A DNA stretch of 64,000 nt from NCBI GenBank assembly GCA_020444045.1, contig JAHLLS010000008.1, forward strand, positions 124,001-188,000, written 5' to 3'. Each line of letters opens with the position of its first letter. Positions within the stretch are counted from its first letter, which is position 1. The position numbers and the translations under genes are program-made. The notes below the pieces were generated by a model that saw only the letters and a list, made by a program, of their open reading frames with translations, had not been told where the DNA came from and searched no databases. This document shows, in pieces, positions 43,264 to 51,952 of this stretch. This stretch comes from Deltaproteobacteria bacterium (lineage in GTDB: Bacteria; Desulfobacterota; Desulfobacteria; Desulfobacterales; UBA5852).

Positions 43264-44193
43264 CTATGGGACAAGCCACAGCGCACGATCCGTTATCCTC
43301 TGGGTTACATACCGGGAAACACTCCCAAAATAGTGCGCTCGGTCTGCCCCTCGTCTGCCGACGACCACTGTGCCGTAATTTCCCTTCTTCGCTTCGCTGA
43401 GGATAACCTTGCCAATTTTGGCCTTTCGTTTGGTGGTTATGGTTTCGACCCGATCAGCGACGATGCCGGCATCCTTTAACTTTTGCGTTGCATCGGCAAA
43501 AAACTTCCCTATCATCCGCGTTGAAGCCTTCGTGACGATGTCTTGAATGTCAGGATCATCCTTCCCGAAAGAAATGGCGTCTATATCTTTTGCATCCGGG
43601 GATACATGAAACAGGCTGATTTTTATCTCAGCATTTTCTGAAAGCATCGCTCCCACATGATCGAGTGCCCGATACGAACTTTCGGAACCGTCTACCGCCA
43701 CCAGGATTCGTTGAGAAGTAACGTTTCCGTCCACCATCCATACCGGAATGACGTCGGCGCTTTCCAGTAAATCGGCACTGGTGCTGCCCATAAAAGTCTT
43801 TTGGATCCGCGATAGACCCCGTCGCCCCACCACGATGGCGTCATAAACACCTTGTCGTGCATATTCCAAAATATCTCGGGATCGCCCGATCATCCTTTGC
43901 TGGGCAACCATTTCGATGCGTTCGTCAGGAACCCCTCTTGTCATCATCCGTTTTTTCTGCTTTTCAAGAAGTACTTGTGCTTCCGCTATGTTTTTTTTGA
44001 TGACCTTTTTGAGGCTTGCATTGGCCTTTGGATTCGCTCTGGCCTCAGCCAGAAGGTATTGTGATATCATCGGTGTCCCATGAAAAAGAGTAAACGTGAC
44101 ATCCCCCGAACCACTGAGCATTTTGGCTGCATAGTGTAATGATTGGTTCGAGTGGGTCGAATTATCGACCGCCATCAAGATTTTTTTCATCAT
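43264..44193 (-). CDS. Tandem universal stress protein (two UspA domains)
   Basis: The protein has 309 residues with two Usp domains. The first (about 1-145) has ILMAVDNSTHSNQSLHYAA and VVGRRGLSRIQKTFMGSTSA. The second (about 150-309) has ILVAVDGSESSYRALDHVG and VVGRRGADRAHYFGSVSRYV. Both keep the glycine-rich ATP loop in G-R-R-G form. It may bind ATP as a built-in dimer. It lies convergent with EBP 2 and downstream of the single-domain Usp gene, separated by 165 bases. Confidence 0.92.
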   Translation of the reverse strand: MMKKILMAVDNSTHSNQSLHYAAKMLSGSGDVTFTLFHGTPMISQYLLAEARANPKANASLKKVIKKNIAEAQVLLEKQKKRMMTRGVPDERIEMVAQQRMIGRSRDILEYARQGVYDAIVVGRRGLSRIQKTFMGSTSADLLESADVIPVWMVDGNVTSQRILVAVDGSESSYRALDHVGAMLSENAEIKISLFHVSPDAKDIDAISFGKDDPDIQDIVTKASTRMIGKFFADATQKLKDAGIVADRVETITTKRKAKIGKVILSEAKKGNYGTVVVGRRGADRAHYFGSVSRYVTQRITDRALWLVP

Positions 44194-44358
44194 GATTTGG
44201 CCTCCTTTCTAAAGGAAAACGGTAATTCCGTTAGATGTTGATACACCCGGGCCTTCTCGCGTGAATCCAATTCATTACCCGCTCGCTAGTTTTAAGAAAG
44301 CATCAATCATGCCAGGAACAAGCTCGCGGCAATTTCGCTGCTGACGGCGGATTCGGTA

Positions 44359-44829
44359 TTATTCTACCACCCACACCGTGCAGTCGCGGGCATGGTTGAC
44401 GATCTTGCTGGAAACGCTGCCGAAGAGAAACTCCTCGCTTCTTGAAAGCCCCTGTCGGCCCACCACAATGGTGCTGCATTTCGCCCGGTGACGTTCCGCC
44501 AGAATACACTCCGCCAGGGACGGACAGTAGCGGAGCGTGGATCGTACCGCGACATCCGCCGGCGCAAAACCCTCAGCGATTAGACGCTGCCGGTAATTTT
44601 CAAGCATGGTATCGACCTTCTGCTTGTGGTCATCAAGCCATTGGTCTTTGTCGGCCGCGGTGGGGAAATAGTCTTCCTCCGGTTGGCAAATGACATGCAC
44701 AATAAGCACCTTGAAGCCGCTTATGCCTGAAAGGAAGCGGCTCACATAGGATACCGCCCGGCGGGCATTTTCCGATGCATCCACCGCAATCAGGATATTT
44801 TTGTTGAAGCCCGTCTCAGAATTGCTCAT
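44359..44829 (-). CDS. Universal stress protein
   Basis: A single 156-residue Usp domain with ILIAVDASENARRAVSYVSR at the start and VVGRQGLSRSEEFLFGSVSS as the ATP-binding loop. Its ATG overlaps the stop of the kinase-like gene by 4 bases, so the two products are made together, suggesting that the kinase acts on, or with, this protein. Confidence 0.92.
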   Translation of the reverse strand: MSNSETGFNKNILIAVDASENARRAVSYVSRFLSGISGFKVLIVHVICQPEEDYFPTAADKDQWLDDHKQKVDTMLENYRQRLIAEGFAPADVAVRSTLRYCPSLAECILAERHRAKCSTIVVGRQGLSRSEEFLFGSVSSKIVNHARDCTVWVVE

Positions 44830-45827
44830 TGTTTTGACGCCTCCGGTTTTGGCAACGATGATGTTGATGCTTGATAGGCTCCTAAATCATCCAACAACTG
44901 CCCCGTGTTTTCATAAAACCAATTGGCCCCTTTGGAAAAATGCATCAGAATCCGGTTGAGGGGTTCGGGAATGTAGGGATAAACCTTTTTAAGATTCGCC
45001 ACGCGATTGTTGAACACGATATTCAAATCGTCCTCGGCAAGCCGATGCAGCGCGGGGTTGTCCTGTTTCCTGAGCTCTGGCAGCAACATGTCTCCCATGC
45101 CCACTAAAAATACCAGTATATTCCCGAGACCAAACAGATCGTAGCCGTACAGGTTTTCCCGGTGGCGGTAATTAAAGTCAAAATCAATCCATCGGTACCG
45201 CCCGCTATGGCGATCTATCAGGATATGGTCGCGCCGGATATCGCCGTGTTTTTCGCCATGCTCATGAAGAAAACGGATCGCCGCCATGCATTCCATAAAA
45301 TGGTCCAAAATGACCGGCAAACGATCGTAAAAATAAGTCTGATGGTCCAGATCTATCTTTTGGACATAATCATGAAGCGTTTGCCCTTGGATAAAATCGA
45401 GCACGCGAATGAGGTTTCCCGCCCGATCCCTTATGGCATGGCCCTGCATGAAATTCTTATGGCCGGCCACCAGCGCCAGAATGCGCGCTTCTTTTTTAGG
45501 GCTGCGAAAGCACTCGAAGGCGATGCCGCCGATATGGCTCGTGAATTTCTCGTAAAAAACCAGCTTAAGAATCTTGGGATCGCCGTTTTTTAGATCAATG
45601 ACGCGCTTCACCCAAAATTTGACATCGTCATCGATGCCGAACCGGCCCTCTTTGGCGTTATGACGAATCAAATAAGGGTGACCGTCTAGAACAACCACAT
45701 CGCCATATTCCACCCGGAAAAAATCCGTGGTGTCCGTATGGATCTGAAAGTGGTGAGCGCCATGGGAGAGAGGCAACCATCGGGAAGCCATTTGCCGGAG
45801 ATCTTCTTGAGAGGGGGACGCGGTCAT
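44826..45827 (-). CDS. Protein kinase-like protein coupled to a universal stress protein
   Basis: The C-terminal two-thirds follow the eukaryotic-like kinase plan. KILKLVFYEKF lies near the start of the lobe, EHGEKHGDIRRDHILID takes the place of the catalytic loop (HGDxxxxHxL for HRDxxxxN), and WIDFDFNYR takes the place of DFG. The usual GxGxxG loop is not evident, so ATP binding is altered or the protein is a pseudokinase/aminoglycoside-phosphotransferase relative. The ATG at 45827 is chosen over 45914 because the extra leader is not domain-like. Operon with the Usp gene by a 4-base overlap. Confidence 0.72.
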   Translation of the reverse strand: MTASPSQEDLRQMASRWLPLSHGAHHFQIHTDTTDFFRVEYGDVVVLDGHPYLIRHNAKEGRFGIDDDVKFWVKRVIDLKNGDPKILKLVFYEKFTSHIGGIAFECFRSPKKEARILALVAGHKNFMQGHAIRDRAGNLIRVLDFIQGQTLHDYVQKIDLDHQTYFYDRLPVILDHFMECMAAIRFLHEHGEKHGDIRRDHILIDRHSGRYRWIDFDFNYRHRENLYGYDLFGLGNILVFLVGMGDMLLPELRKQDNPALHRLAEDDLNIVFNNRVANLKKVYPYIPEPLNRILMHFSKGANWFYENTGQLLDDLGAYQASTSSLPKPEASKQ

Positions 45828-46030
45828 TATGGCGGTGCCTTGCGCTGTTCGCCGATTTTTTTTCGCAAAACAGGAAGTGCTGGGTTGTAAATCCTGCCGA
45901 CCCGGCAAGCCCATTATGGTGTGATCCGCCAGGCGTGGCAGGAATTGCTGGCGGCAGCGAATAGAGATGCTCCCCGGGCAATCATAACCGGCGTTAAAGC
46001 AACTTCGGGGATGCTCATTTCGGGCCGCCC

Positions 46031-46693
46031 CTATACGCCGTTGCTTAGCAGCTTTTCCGCTTGCGCGGCAAGCAGCATTTTAAACCGGTCAAGGCTGATT
46101 GGATAGGGGATGATCGGGATTCCCATCCAGTCGGAGTATTCCAGGAACCCCTCCGGGTCTTCCGCCATATAGGTGTCCAGATAGCCCGTGCCATCAAGGA
46201 CAATCGCCCCCCCGGTATGCTTCGGGAAATTCTCGTTGGCCAGTCCCTGGTCCCATCCTTTGAAGACATCCTTGCGGAATTTTATCCAACCGGCGGTCAT
46301 CCACCAGACCGGTTCGCCGCCGGCCACTTCTTGGGCAATGCGGTTCCTTTCATCTTCGTTGGCCAGCATATCCATACAATGCGTCGCATCAATGCGGGCC
46401 ACGCCGGCCCCCTGCTCCTGGATTATGGTTTGCATCAGGCGTGTGGGTTCATCGACATTCACGTAACAGAATTTGCCGCCATAGACGACAATGACCCTGC
46501 CGTGTTTTTCTTTGGCCTTGGTGACCAATCGCACCAGTTGGCGTTCCATCTCGGGGATATCCTGGTGAAGTCCTGGCGTCGTGTAATAGATCTGGGGCGT
46601 GTCCAGGAATCCTTCGGTTTTTAAATGATTCAATTCAAGACTCAAGGTTCCACAGGAAACAATCGCGATAGTTGAAAAAGACGGGCTGCTCAT
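46031..46693 (-). CDS. DUF1638 family protein
   Basis: The protein has 220 residues. TIAIVSCGTLSLELNHL, VVYGGKFCYVN, IDATHCMDMLA and VWWMTAGWIKF are the conserved stations of DUF1638, a family found in methylamine/corrinoid and anaerobic gene neighbourhoods. Conserved Cys and His could bind a metal. The ATG at 46693 follows GAGGAA; an ATG at 46711 is in frame. Four GTAACG-like units lie in its upstream region, matching those before EBP 2. Function is unknown in the family; a corrinoid link would agree with the RACo gene 7 kb away. Confidence 0.82.
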   Translation of the reverse strand: MSSPSFSTIAIVSCGTLSLELNHLKTEGFLDTPQIYYTTPGLHQDIPEMERQLVRLVTKAKEKHGRVIVVYGGKFCYVNVDEPTRLMQTIIQEQGAGVARIDATHCMDMLANEDERNRIAQEVAGGEPVWWMTAGWIKFRKDVFKGWDQGLANENFPKHTGGAIVLDGTGYLDTYMAEDPEGFLEYSDWMGIPIIPYPISLDRFKMLLAAQAEKLLSNGV

Positions 46694-46731
46694 CACATTC
46701 CTCACTGGCAAGAATTATCGAAAACCGCAGG

Positions 46732-46779
46732 GTAACGTTAAGTAACGGTATGAGATAACGTTTTTTGGCGATTGTAACG
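46732..46779. promoter_or_regulatory. GTAACG/TAACG repeats upstream of the DUF1638 gene
   Basis: GTAACG units at 46732, 46742 and 46774, and a TAACG at about 46756, lie just upstream of the DUF1638 gene start. Spacing is near helical turns. The same hexamer is tripled before EBP 2 at 41737. Confidence 0.5.
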
Positions 46780-46799
46780 CATGCCTCTCCATGGGAAGG

Positions 46800-47063
46800 T
46801 CAGTCCGAATCCGGATAACGCTCACCATAGGGAATTTTCTCACCCGGACGCCATGTTTCAAAGTCTACGGCCTTGATGAAATCACCGGCAGCGACGTTGA
46901 CGTTGGCCCACACGATGCGGGTGTTGCATTCCCACACCCGTTTACCCAGTTTTTTCATTCGCTGATCAAGCGCCTTTTCGGCCGTATCCCTACGCCGGTG
47001 GACGGAAATAACCCTTTTACGGGGCTTGGATAAATCGTATTCGTCATAAATAAGGGCAAACAT
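46800..47063 (-). CDS. Small protein of unknown function
   Basis: Start ATG at 47063 is fixed by GGAGG 6 bases upstream. The 87-residue product is basic in the middle (KPRKRVISVHRRRDTAEKAL) and ends in an acidic tail. WECNTRIVWANVNV suggests a beta pair, and the whole looks like a small alpha/beta protein. I do not recognise it. It lies between the DUF1638 and flavodoxin genes in the same direction; a hairpin with GGTCGGAC/GTCCGACC at about 47097-47122 separates it from the flavodoxin. Confidence 0.6.
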   Translation of the reverse strand: MFALIYDEYDLSKPRKRVISVHRRRDTAEKALDQRMKKLGKRVWECNTRIVWANVNVAAGDFIKAVDFETWRPGEKIPYGERYPDSD

Positions 47064-47145
47064 AAGCACCTCCTGTCCTGAAGGGTTCATACCGGAGGTC
47101 GGACCGCAATGCAGTCCGACCACGCCCAATAAACCATGCGTTGCG

Positions 47146-47628
47146 TTACCCCAGATTCAAGGCCTTAAGGGTGGCCTCCAGCGTTGCGAGGTCTTTCTGA
47201 TCCGGATGACCCACGGCACCATCGGCATCCTGAATCCAGGGCGGCGGCGGGACCTTGGCTCGAATCTTTTCCAGCACCTTGGGATTCACTTCACCCTGGC
47301 AGCCGAAGGACCCGATTACCGATGCGTCGGGGACCAAGCTACGGGCATGGTCCATGGCGTTGCGCACATGGGCCGATCCGGCCGCGGCCCCATGGGTCGC
47401 GAACAGAAACAAGCGTGTGTCTTTGACACGCGCCAGATAGGCGGCCGTCTTGGGATCCGGTTTGCCGGCCTGCAGCCAGAAACCGACCGCAACGCAATCA
47501 TAACCGTCCGGTTCAGGGGCTTCATCGACAGGCATGATGTCTTTTTCGCCCGGCAAAGCAGCGTATACCGTCTCGGCAAGTTTTTGGGTGTTCCCTGACT
47601 GACTCGAATAGACAACTAATGATTTCAT
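47146..47628 (-). CDS. Flavodoxin-family protein
   Basis: Short flavodoxin of 160 residues. SLVVYSSQSGNTQKLAE binds the FMN phosphate, GFWLQAGKPDPK and LFATHGAAAGSAH are the isoalloxazine loops, and SFGCQGEVNPKVLE is the end common in this BilS-like subgroup. The start at 47628 follows AGAGGAGAC; upstream frame to 47754 is non-conserved. A sigma54-like promoter lies about 85 bases upstream, so it may belong to the regulon of EBP 3, whose gene is upstream on the same strand. Likely an electron carrier replacing ferredoxin. Confidence 0.87.
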   Translation of the reverse strand: MKSLVVYSSQSGNTQKLAETVYAALPGEKDIMPVDEAPEPDGYDCVAVGFWLQAGKPDPKTAAYLARVKDTRLFLFATHGAAAGSAHVRNAMDHARSLVPDASVIGSFGCQGEVNPKVLEKIRAKVPPPPWIQDADGAVGHPDQKDLATLEATLKALNLG

Positions 47629-47712
47629 GGGTACGTCTCCTCTGGATTCATTCCAATGCAACCGTTCAAGGCGGATTAGAGCCGGGATGGTGCCATACTG
47701 ATCATGCAGTAT

Positions 47713-47729
47713 TACAAGAAATATGCCAT
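47713..47729 (-). promoter_or_regulatory. Sigma54-like promoter of the flavodoxin gene
   Basis: The minus strand reads TATGGCATATTTCTTGTAA: GG and GT 10 bases apart (TGGCAT-N5-TTGT). It has the same -12 variant as the promoter at 41636. Confidence 0.5.
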
Positions 47730-47809
47730 AAAAAGATGGCAGACCGGCGGTCATGACCTTGCGTCCGTAAGGCGTGATATATGGGTCAACGAATGATCAT
47801 GGAAGGGCT

Positions 47810-47847
47810 AAAAGAAACGGCCCCGGCGGATTAATCCGTCAGGGCCG
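47810..47847 (-). terminator. Rho-independent terminator of the EBP 3 gene
   Basis: On the minus strand CGGCCCTGACGGATTAATCC and its complement arm form a long GC-rich stem with TTAA in the loop, then TTTCTTTT. It stands 88 bases after the activator's stop. Confidence 0.8.
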
Positions 47848-47934
47848 GTTGCTAGGAGGTGAGAGTAAGACAATACCTGATGGAGGGTACGCCAAGCTTA
47901 CTCGATGACTATTTAAAGCAAATGGCGTGCCAAT

Positions 47935-49320
47935 TTATCGGGCACGTGACTTTCGGTGGGGAAGATCATAGCGTTTGATTTGATTCCAGACGCTGGTACG
48001 CGATATGCCCAACCGCCGGGCTGCCTCGGACTGGTTGCCGCCGCTTGCTTCCAACGCCTGTATCAGGCGCTTCTTCTTTAAATCGTCCAGGTTGGCGGCC
48101 GTTATCGACGCGCCGCAATCGTCCGCTGAGCCAACATCAAGGATGTGGCGCGGCAGGTTTTCCGGCGTGATGGTGGTTCCCTGGCAGGAAACAAAGGCGA
48201 ATTCGAAGGCGCTGCGCAACTCCCGAACGTTGCCGGGCCAGGTATAGTGGATCAAGGCTTCAAGGGCCGGGTTGGAGATCCCCTGGATTTGCTTGTCGCT
48301 TTTCAGCTTGAGCCGGTTGAAAAACGATCGGGCCAGCAACGGAATATCGTCGGCGCGCTCACGCAGCGGCGGCACATGAATGGGGATGACATTGATGCGG
48401 TAATAGAAATCCTCCCGGAAATGCCCCCTGGCGATCAATTGGGTCAGGTCCCGGTTGGTGGCGGAAATAATCCGGGTATTGATTTCAATCGGGCGATGAT
48501 CCCCAACCCGCTCGACGACTTTTTCCTCCAGGACCCGCAGCAACTTAACCTGTGTCGACAGCGGCAGATCACCGATTTCATCCAGAAAAATATCGCCGCC
48601 ATGGGCCAGTTCGAAGCGGCCTTCCCGATCGCGATGGGCACCGGTGTAGGCCCCTTTCACGTGTCCGAAGAGCTCGCTTTCGAGGAGCGATTCGTTCAAC
48701 GCGGCGCAATTGACCTTGATGTAGGGTTTCGTGCCCCGTCGGCTGGCCTCGTGAATGGCCTTGGCCACAAGCTCTTTCCCCGTGCCGCTCTCCCCATAAA
48801 TAATGACCGGTGCATCGGACTGGGCCGCATTGGTGATCAATTCAAAGACTTGCTGCATTTGCGCGGACAGACCGATCATGCCGTAAAAACGGTCCTCCGC
48901 GTCCAACTCCTTGCGGAAGGTGGCGATCTGGGTCTCCTTGTCGACCAGGTCGGTGATGTCGGTCATGGTTTCCACCGCGCCGGTTACATTGCCTGCACCA
49001 TCCTTTAGCACGGAGGCATTTTTCACCACGCTTACGGGGCTGCCGTTCTTTCGAACCAACAGACACTTCTGTCGTCTCAAACGCCCCTTCTCGAACATGG
49101 CGCACCACTGGCAGCTGCCTTTACCGCGGATGATCTCACAAGAGGTGCAATTGAGAATCGCGCAGGACTGGCCCACGATTTCTTCGCGCTGATAACCGGT
49201 AATTTCTTCAAATGCCCGGTTGACCGATACAATCGTCCCCTCCGGACTGACAATCATCACGCCGTCCTGGATCGTGTCGACGACGGTTTTCCAATATTGA
49301 TTCAAATCGTGTTGATCCAT
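47935..49320 (-). CDS. Sigma54 activator with Cys-rich PAS domain (EBP 3)
   Basis: Residues about 8-130 are a PAS domain with CAILNCTSCEII, KGSCQWCAMF and RRQKC: six cysteines in the same order as EBP 1. AAA+ domain: [35 protein letters not shown]. Fis end: NQSEAARRLGISRTSVWNQI. EBP 1 and EBP 3 are close paralogues over the whole length. It is divergent from the TusA/MvhD/Hdr operon (about 270 bases between starts), with TGTTCA...TGAACA and TTTAAC-type repeats at about 49330-49378, and follows the flavodoxin promoter, so both are candidate targets. Confidence 0.92.
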   Translation of the reverse strand: MDQHDLNQYWKTVVDTIQDGVMIVSPEGTIVSVNRAFEEITGYQREEIVGQSCAILNCTSCEIIRGKGSCQWCAMFEKGRLRRQKCLLVRKNGSPVSVVKNASVLKDGAGNVTGAVETMTDITDLVDKETQIATFRKELDAEDRFYGMIGLSAQMQQVFELITNAAQSDAPVIIYGESGTGKELVAKAIHEASRRGTKPYIKVNCAALNESLLESELFGHVKGAYTGAHRDREGRFELAHGGDIFLDEIGDLPLSTQVKLLRVLEEKVVERVGDHRPIEINTRIISATNRDLTQLIARGHFREDFYYRINVIPIHVPPLRERADDIPLLARSFFNRLKLKSDKQIQGISNPALEALIHYTWPGNVRELRSAFEFAFVSCQGTTITPENLPRHILDVGSADDCGASITAANLDDLKKKRLIQALEASGGNQSEAARRLGISRTSVWNQIKRYDLPHRKSRAR

Positions 49321-49514
49321 TGGCCGCCCCTGTTTAACAATTTAACATTTTACCTGTTCATATTATTAACATGTGAACAAGGGGTTGGCAAGGCGCCCCA
49401 TGCCGGCAACACCGTCCCGGCCAAGGGGATCCGATCACCCCCAAAGAAACAACCCCCCGTAAATAATATGGATTTTATCGACATGGACACAATCCCGCCC
49501 TTCGCGAATCACGC

Positions 49515-49530
49515 TGGCATGGATATTGGT
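49515..49530 (+). promoter_or_regulatory. Weak sigma54-like promoter of the TusA/Hdr operon
   Basis: TGGCATGGATATTGGT has the -24 GG and a TTGG at the -12 position, where GC is expected. It is the best candidate in the divergent region before the operon at 49592. Confidence 0.35.
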
Positions 49531-49591
49531 AAGTCTCCTATCCAACTGACCGAGATGGCCCTGAAAAGACATCGCCACACAGGTAGAACCG

Positions 49592-49873
49592 ATGCAATCG
49601 TTTGATCTTCGCGACACAATTATTCCGTTCTCTTTGCTGCAGATCGCCAATCATTTTCAACGCATGAAACCCGGCGACGAAATCGAGGTCATCGGCAACG
49701 ATCCGGGAATCGAGAGCGATATAAGAAAAATCCTGCCATCATCGGAATACCGGGTGGTTGCCGACGAAAAACAGCCGCAGAACAGCCGGAATTTTCGGCT
49801 GCGGCTAAAAAAAGAAGTTTCTTCAAACGCTCAATCAAACCAAGGAGGCCCATCATGTCTGAAGTCGATCTGA
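49592..49873 (+). CDS. TusA-like protein lacking the catalytic cysteine
   Basis: This 93-residue protein follows the TusA pattern (FDLRDTIIPFSLLQIANHFQ, then KPGDEIEVIGNDPGIESDI), but TIIPF stands where the Cys-Pro-x-Pro should be, so there is no sulfur-carrying residue. It overlaps by 19 bases the next gene, a normal TusA-like protein, and its last codons contain that gene's AAGGAGG. It may pair with its active neighbour as a heterodimer or docking subunit. Compare the cysteine-less relative at 29647 in the EBP 1 operon. Confidence 0.7.
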   Translation: MQSFDLRDTIIPFSLLQIANHFQRMKPGDEIEVIGNDPGIESDIRKILPSSEYRVVADEKQPQNSRNFRLRLKKEVSSNAQSNQGGPSCLKSI

Positions 49874-50109
49874 ACAGTATTGAAACCGCAAGTATGGTTG
49901 ACGCCCGCGGCAGCGCATGCCCCGGCCCACTGCTGGAAGCCAAAAAGGGCATCGGCAAGGTGAAAGTCGGCGAAGTGCTGGAAATATATTCCAACGATTC
50001 CGGCACCCGCACCGATATTCCGGCTTGGTCCAAGAAGGTCGGCCACGAATACCTGGGGCTTATCGAAGCCGACGGCTACGACAAGCATTTTGTCCGTCGC
50101 AACAAGTAG
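49855..50109 (+). CDS. TusA-family sulfur carrier
   Basis: The 84-residue protein contains DARGSACPGPLLEAKKGIGK, the CPxP persulfide-carrying site of TusA/SirA proteins, and GEVLEIYSNDSGTRTDIPAW. The sequence ends HEYLGLIEADGYDKHFVRR, as in TusA proteins encoded with Hdr-like operons. It hands sulfane sulfur to partner proteins, here probably the Hdr-like flavoproteins or the DsrE-like protein of this operon. Good ribosome site AAGGAGG. Confidence 0.92.
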   Translation: MSEVDLNSIETASMVDARGSACPGPLLEAKKGIGKVKVGEVLEIYSNDSGTRTDIPAWSKKVGHEYLGLIEADGYDKHFVRRNK

Positions 50110-50124
50110 GCGGGAGGGGAACCC

Positions 50125-50550
50125 ATGTCGACCGCAGCATCTCAAAATAACGGCAAAATACTGATACTGGCCACCGAGAGCTGCGCCTATCCGGGCGCCA
50201 ACTCGGTCGGTCAGGCCCATTCGAGCTATCCCGCCAATACGTATATTTTGAGGGTCCGGGCCCCGGCGTTGTTCCCCGAACACTTCTACATGGATTGCTT
50301 TAAAAAGGGGATCGGCGGCATCATTATCATGTCGTGCGGCGAGGAGTGCCCCTATGAAGGGGCCTACCATGCTCTGGCCAAGCGCATCGACCACGTCTAC
50401 CAGCTGATGAAAAAAGCGGATCTCGACCTCCGAAGGCTCCGGCTGACAGCCATTTGCACGGTCTGCAACCGGGCCTTTCTCAAGGAGGTCAATGACATGA
50501 ATACGCTGGTACAGGAACTGGGGCCACCGGAATTCGGACAGGCCGCTTAA
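50125..50550 (+). CDS. MvhD/FrhD-type hydrogenase iron-sulfur subunit
   Basis: The protein has 141 residues. ATESCAYPGANSVGQAHSSY, IIIMSCGEECPYEGAYHALA and the C-terminal CTVCN supply the cysteines of the MvhD family [2Fe-2S] protein, which passes electrons to HdrA. In QmoB this domain is fused to HdrA; here it is a separate gene, 20 bases before an HdrA-like gene. No hydrogenase is encoded nearby, so it should link Hdr to another donor. Confidence 0.88.
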   Translation: MSTAASQNNGKILILATESCAYPGANSVGQAHSSYPANTYILRVRAPALFPEHFYMDCFKKGIGGIIIMSCGEECPYEGAYHALAKRIDHVYQLMKKADLDLRRLRLTAICTVCNRAFLKEVNDMNTLVQELGPPEFGQAA

Positions 50551-50570
50551 TGAAGGAAGTGGAAAGACCC

Positions 50571-51875
50571 ATGGAAAACAAACGGACACTTGACTTCGAT
50601 GCCATCGTCGTGGGCGGCGGCATCGCCGGACTGCAGGCCGCGCTGGATCTGGCTGATCAGGATTTCAGGGTGGTGGTCATCGAAAAAGACGCCTCCATCG
50701 GCGGTAAAATGATTCGACTTTCCAAGGTGTTCCCCACGCTTGATTGTGCCAGCTGCATTACCACGCCGAAGATGGCGGCCGCCGCGCATCATGACAACAT
50801 TACCATTTTGACCGACTGCGATCTGCAATCCCTCAAGCGACAGGACGGCGATCTGGTGGCAACCGTCACCCAGCGCCCGCGTTACGTGGATCTGGACAAG
50901 TGCATCGGCTGCCGTCAGTGTGAATACGGATGCCCGGTATTCGTACCCGACCAGGAGGAGGGCGGCTTTACGATGCGCAAAGCCATCTATATCCCGTTCT
51001 CCAATGCGATTCCCCAGATTGCCACCCTGGATGTGGAAAACTGCACCCTGTGCGGCAAATGCGCCAAGGTCTGCCCCACCGACGCCGTGGATTACTTCCA
51101 AATGCCGGAGGCATTGGTTGTCAGGGCCAAAACGGCCGTCATGGCCACCGGATTCAATTTGACGCCGCTCAATCAGAAAAAAGAATACGGCCAGGGGCAG
51201 ATTCAAAACGTCATCACATCCCTGCAGATGGAACGTCTGCTGGCGCCCCACGGTCCTTACCAGCGAGTCATCCGCCCCTCCGACGGCAAAGAGCCTGATT
51301 CGATTGCCTATGTGCAGTGTGCCGGCTCCCGCGATAAAAGTTTGGGCGTACCCTATTGCTCGCGGGTATGCTGCATGTATGCCATCAAGCAGGCCATGCT
51401 GCTTTCCGGGGCCCTGCCGCTCGCGGACATTACCATCTACTACATGGACATCCGCGCGTTTGGTAAAGGCTACGAGCAGTTCTTTCAAAATGCCAAGGCC
51501 ATGGGCATCGAGTTTGTCAAAGGCAAAATCGCCGCCATTTCGCAGACTTCCGATCAGAACGTGACATTGAAATACGAGGCCCAGGAAGAAGACGGCCGGC
51601 TCGCCACCCGGGATCATGATCTGGTGATCCTGTCCCTGGGGATGGTGCCCGACTGGAATCCGGCCGGCATCTGCAACCTGCCGACGGACAGCGATGCGTT
51701 TATCCGTTGTGCCATGCCGCAGACCGCCCCCACCCGCACCGAGCTGGACGGCGTTTTCGTGGCCGGCGTGGCCGCAGGTCCCAAGGACATCGTGGACACG
51801 ATTACCGAAGCCGGCGCAGCGGCCATGGAAGCCTCGATCTATTTGAAATCCATCGCTAATGAACGAGCGGCCTGA
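50571..51875 (+). CDS. HdrA-like FAD/Fe-S protein (1)
   Basis: The protein has 434 residues. AIVVGGGIAGLQAALDLADQ binds FAD. FPTLDCASCITTPKM is the HdrA cysteine motif. CIGCRQCEYGCP and CTLCGKCAKVCP are ferredoxin clusters at about 120 and 165, and VFVAGVAAGPKDI is the C-terminal FAD loop. It is shorter than methanogen HdrA (about 650) and similar in size to QmoA. I chose the ATG at 50571 (GGAAAG upstream); 50550 is also open and overlaps the MvhD stop. Likely flavin core of a Qmo/Hdr-like complex with the genes that follow. Confidence 0.9.
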   Translation: MENKRTLDFDAIVVGGGIAGLQAALDLADQDFRVVVIEKDASIGGKMIRLSKVFPTLDCASCITTPKMAAAAHHDNITILTDCDLQSLKRQDGDLVATVTQRPRYVDLDKCIGCRQCEYGCPVFVPDQEEGGFTMRKAIYIPFSNAIPQIATLDVENCTLCGKCAKVCPTDAVDYFQMPEALVVRAKTAVMATGFNLTPLNQKKEYGQGQIQNVITSLQMERLLAPHGPYQRVIRPSDGKEPDSIAYVQCAGSRDKSLGVPYCSRVCCMYAIKQAMLLSGALPLADITIYYMDIRAFGKGYEQFFQNAKAMGIEFVKGKIAAISQTSDQNVTLKYEAQEEDGRLATRDHDLVILSLGMVPDWNPAGICNLPTDSDAFIRCAMPQTAPTRTELDGVFVAGVAAGPKDIVDTITEAGAAAMEASIYLKSIANERAA

Positions 51876-51952
51876 TCCGGGGCCAAGAAGCGGTGCCATA
51901 GCGGCGCTAACCACCATGAAGCCTTTAGGTGTGTGTAACCAGGAGATAAGGA

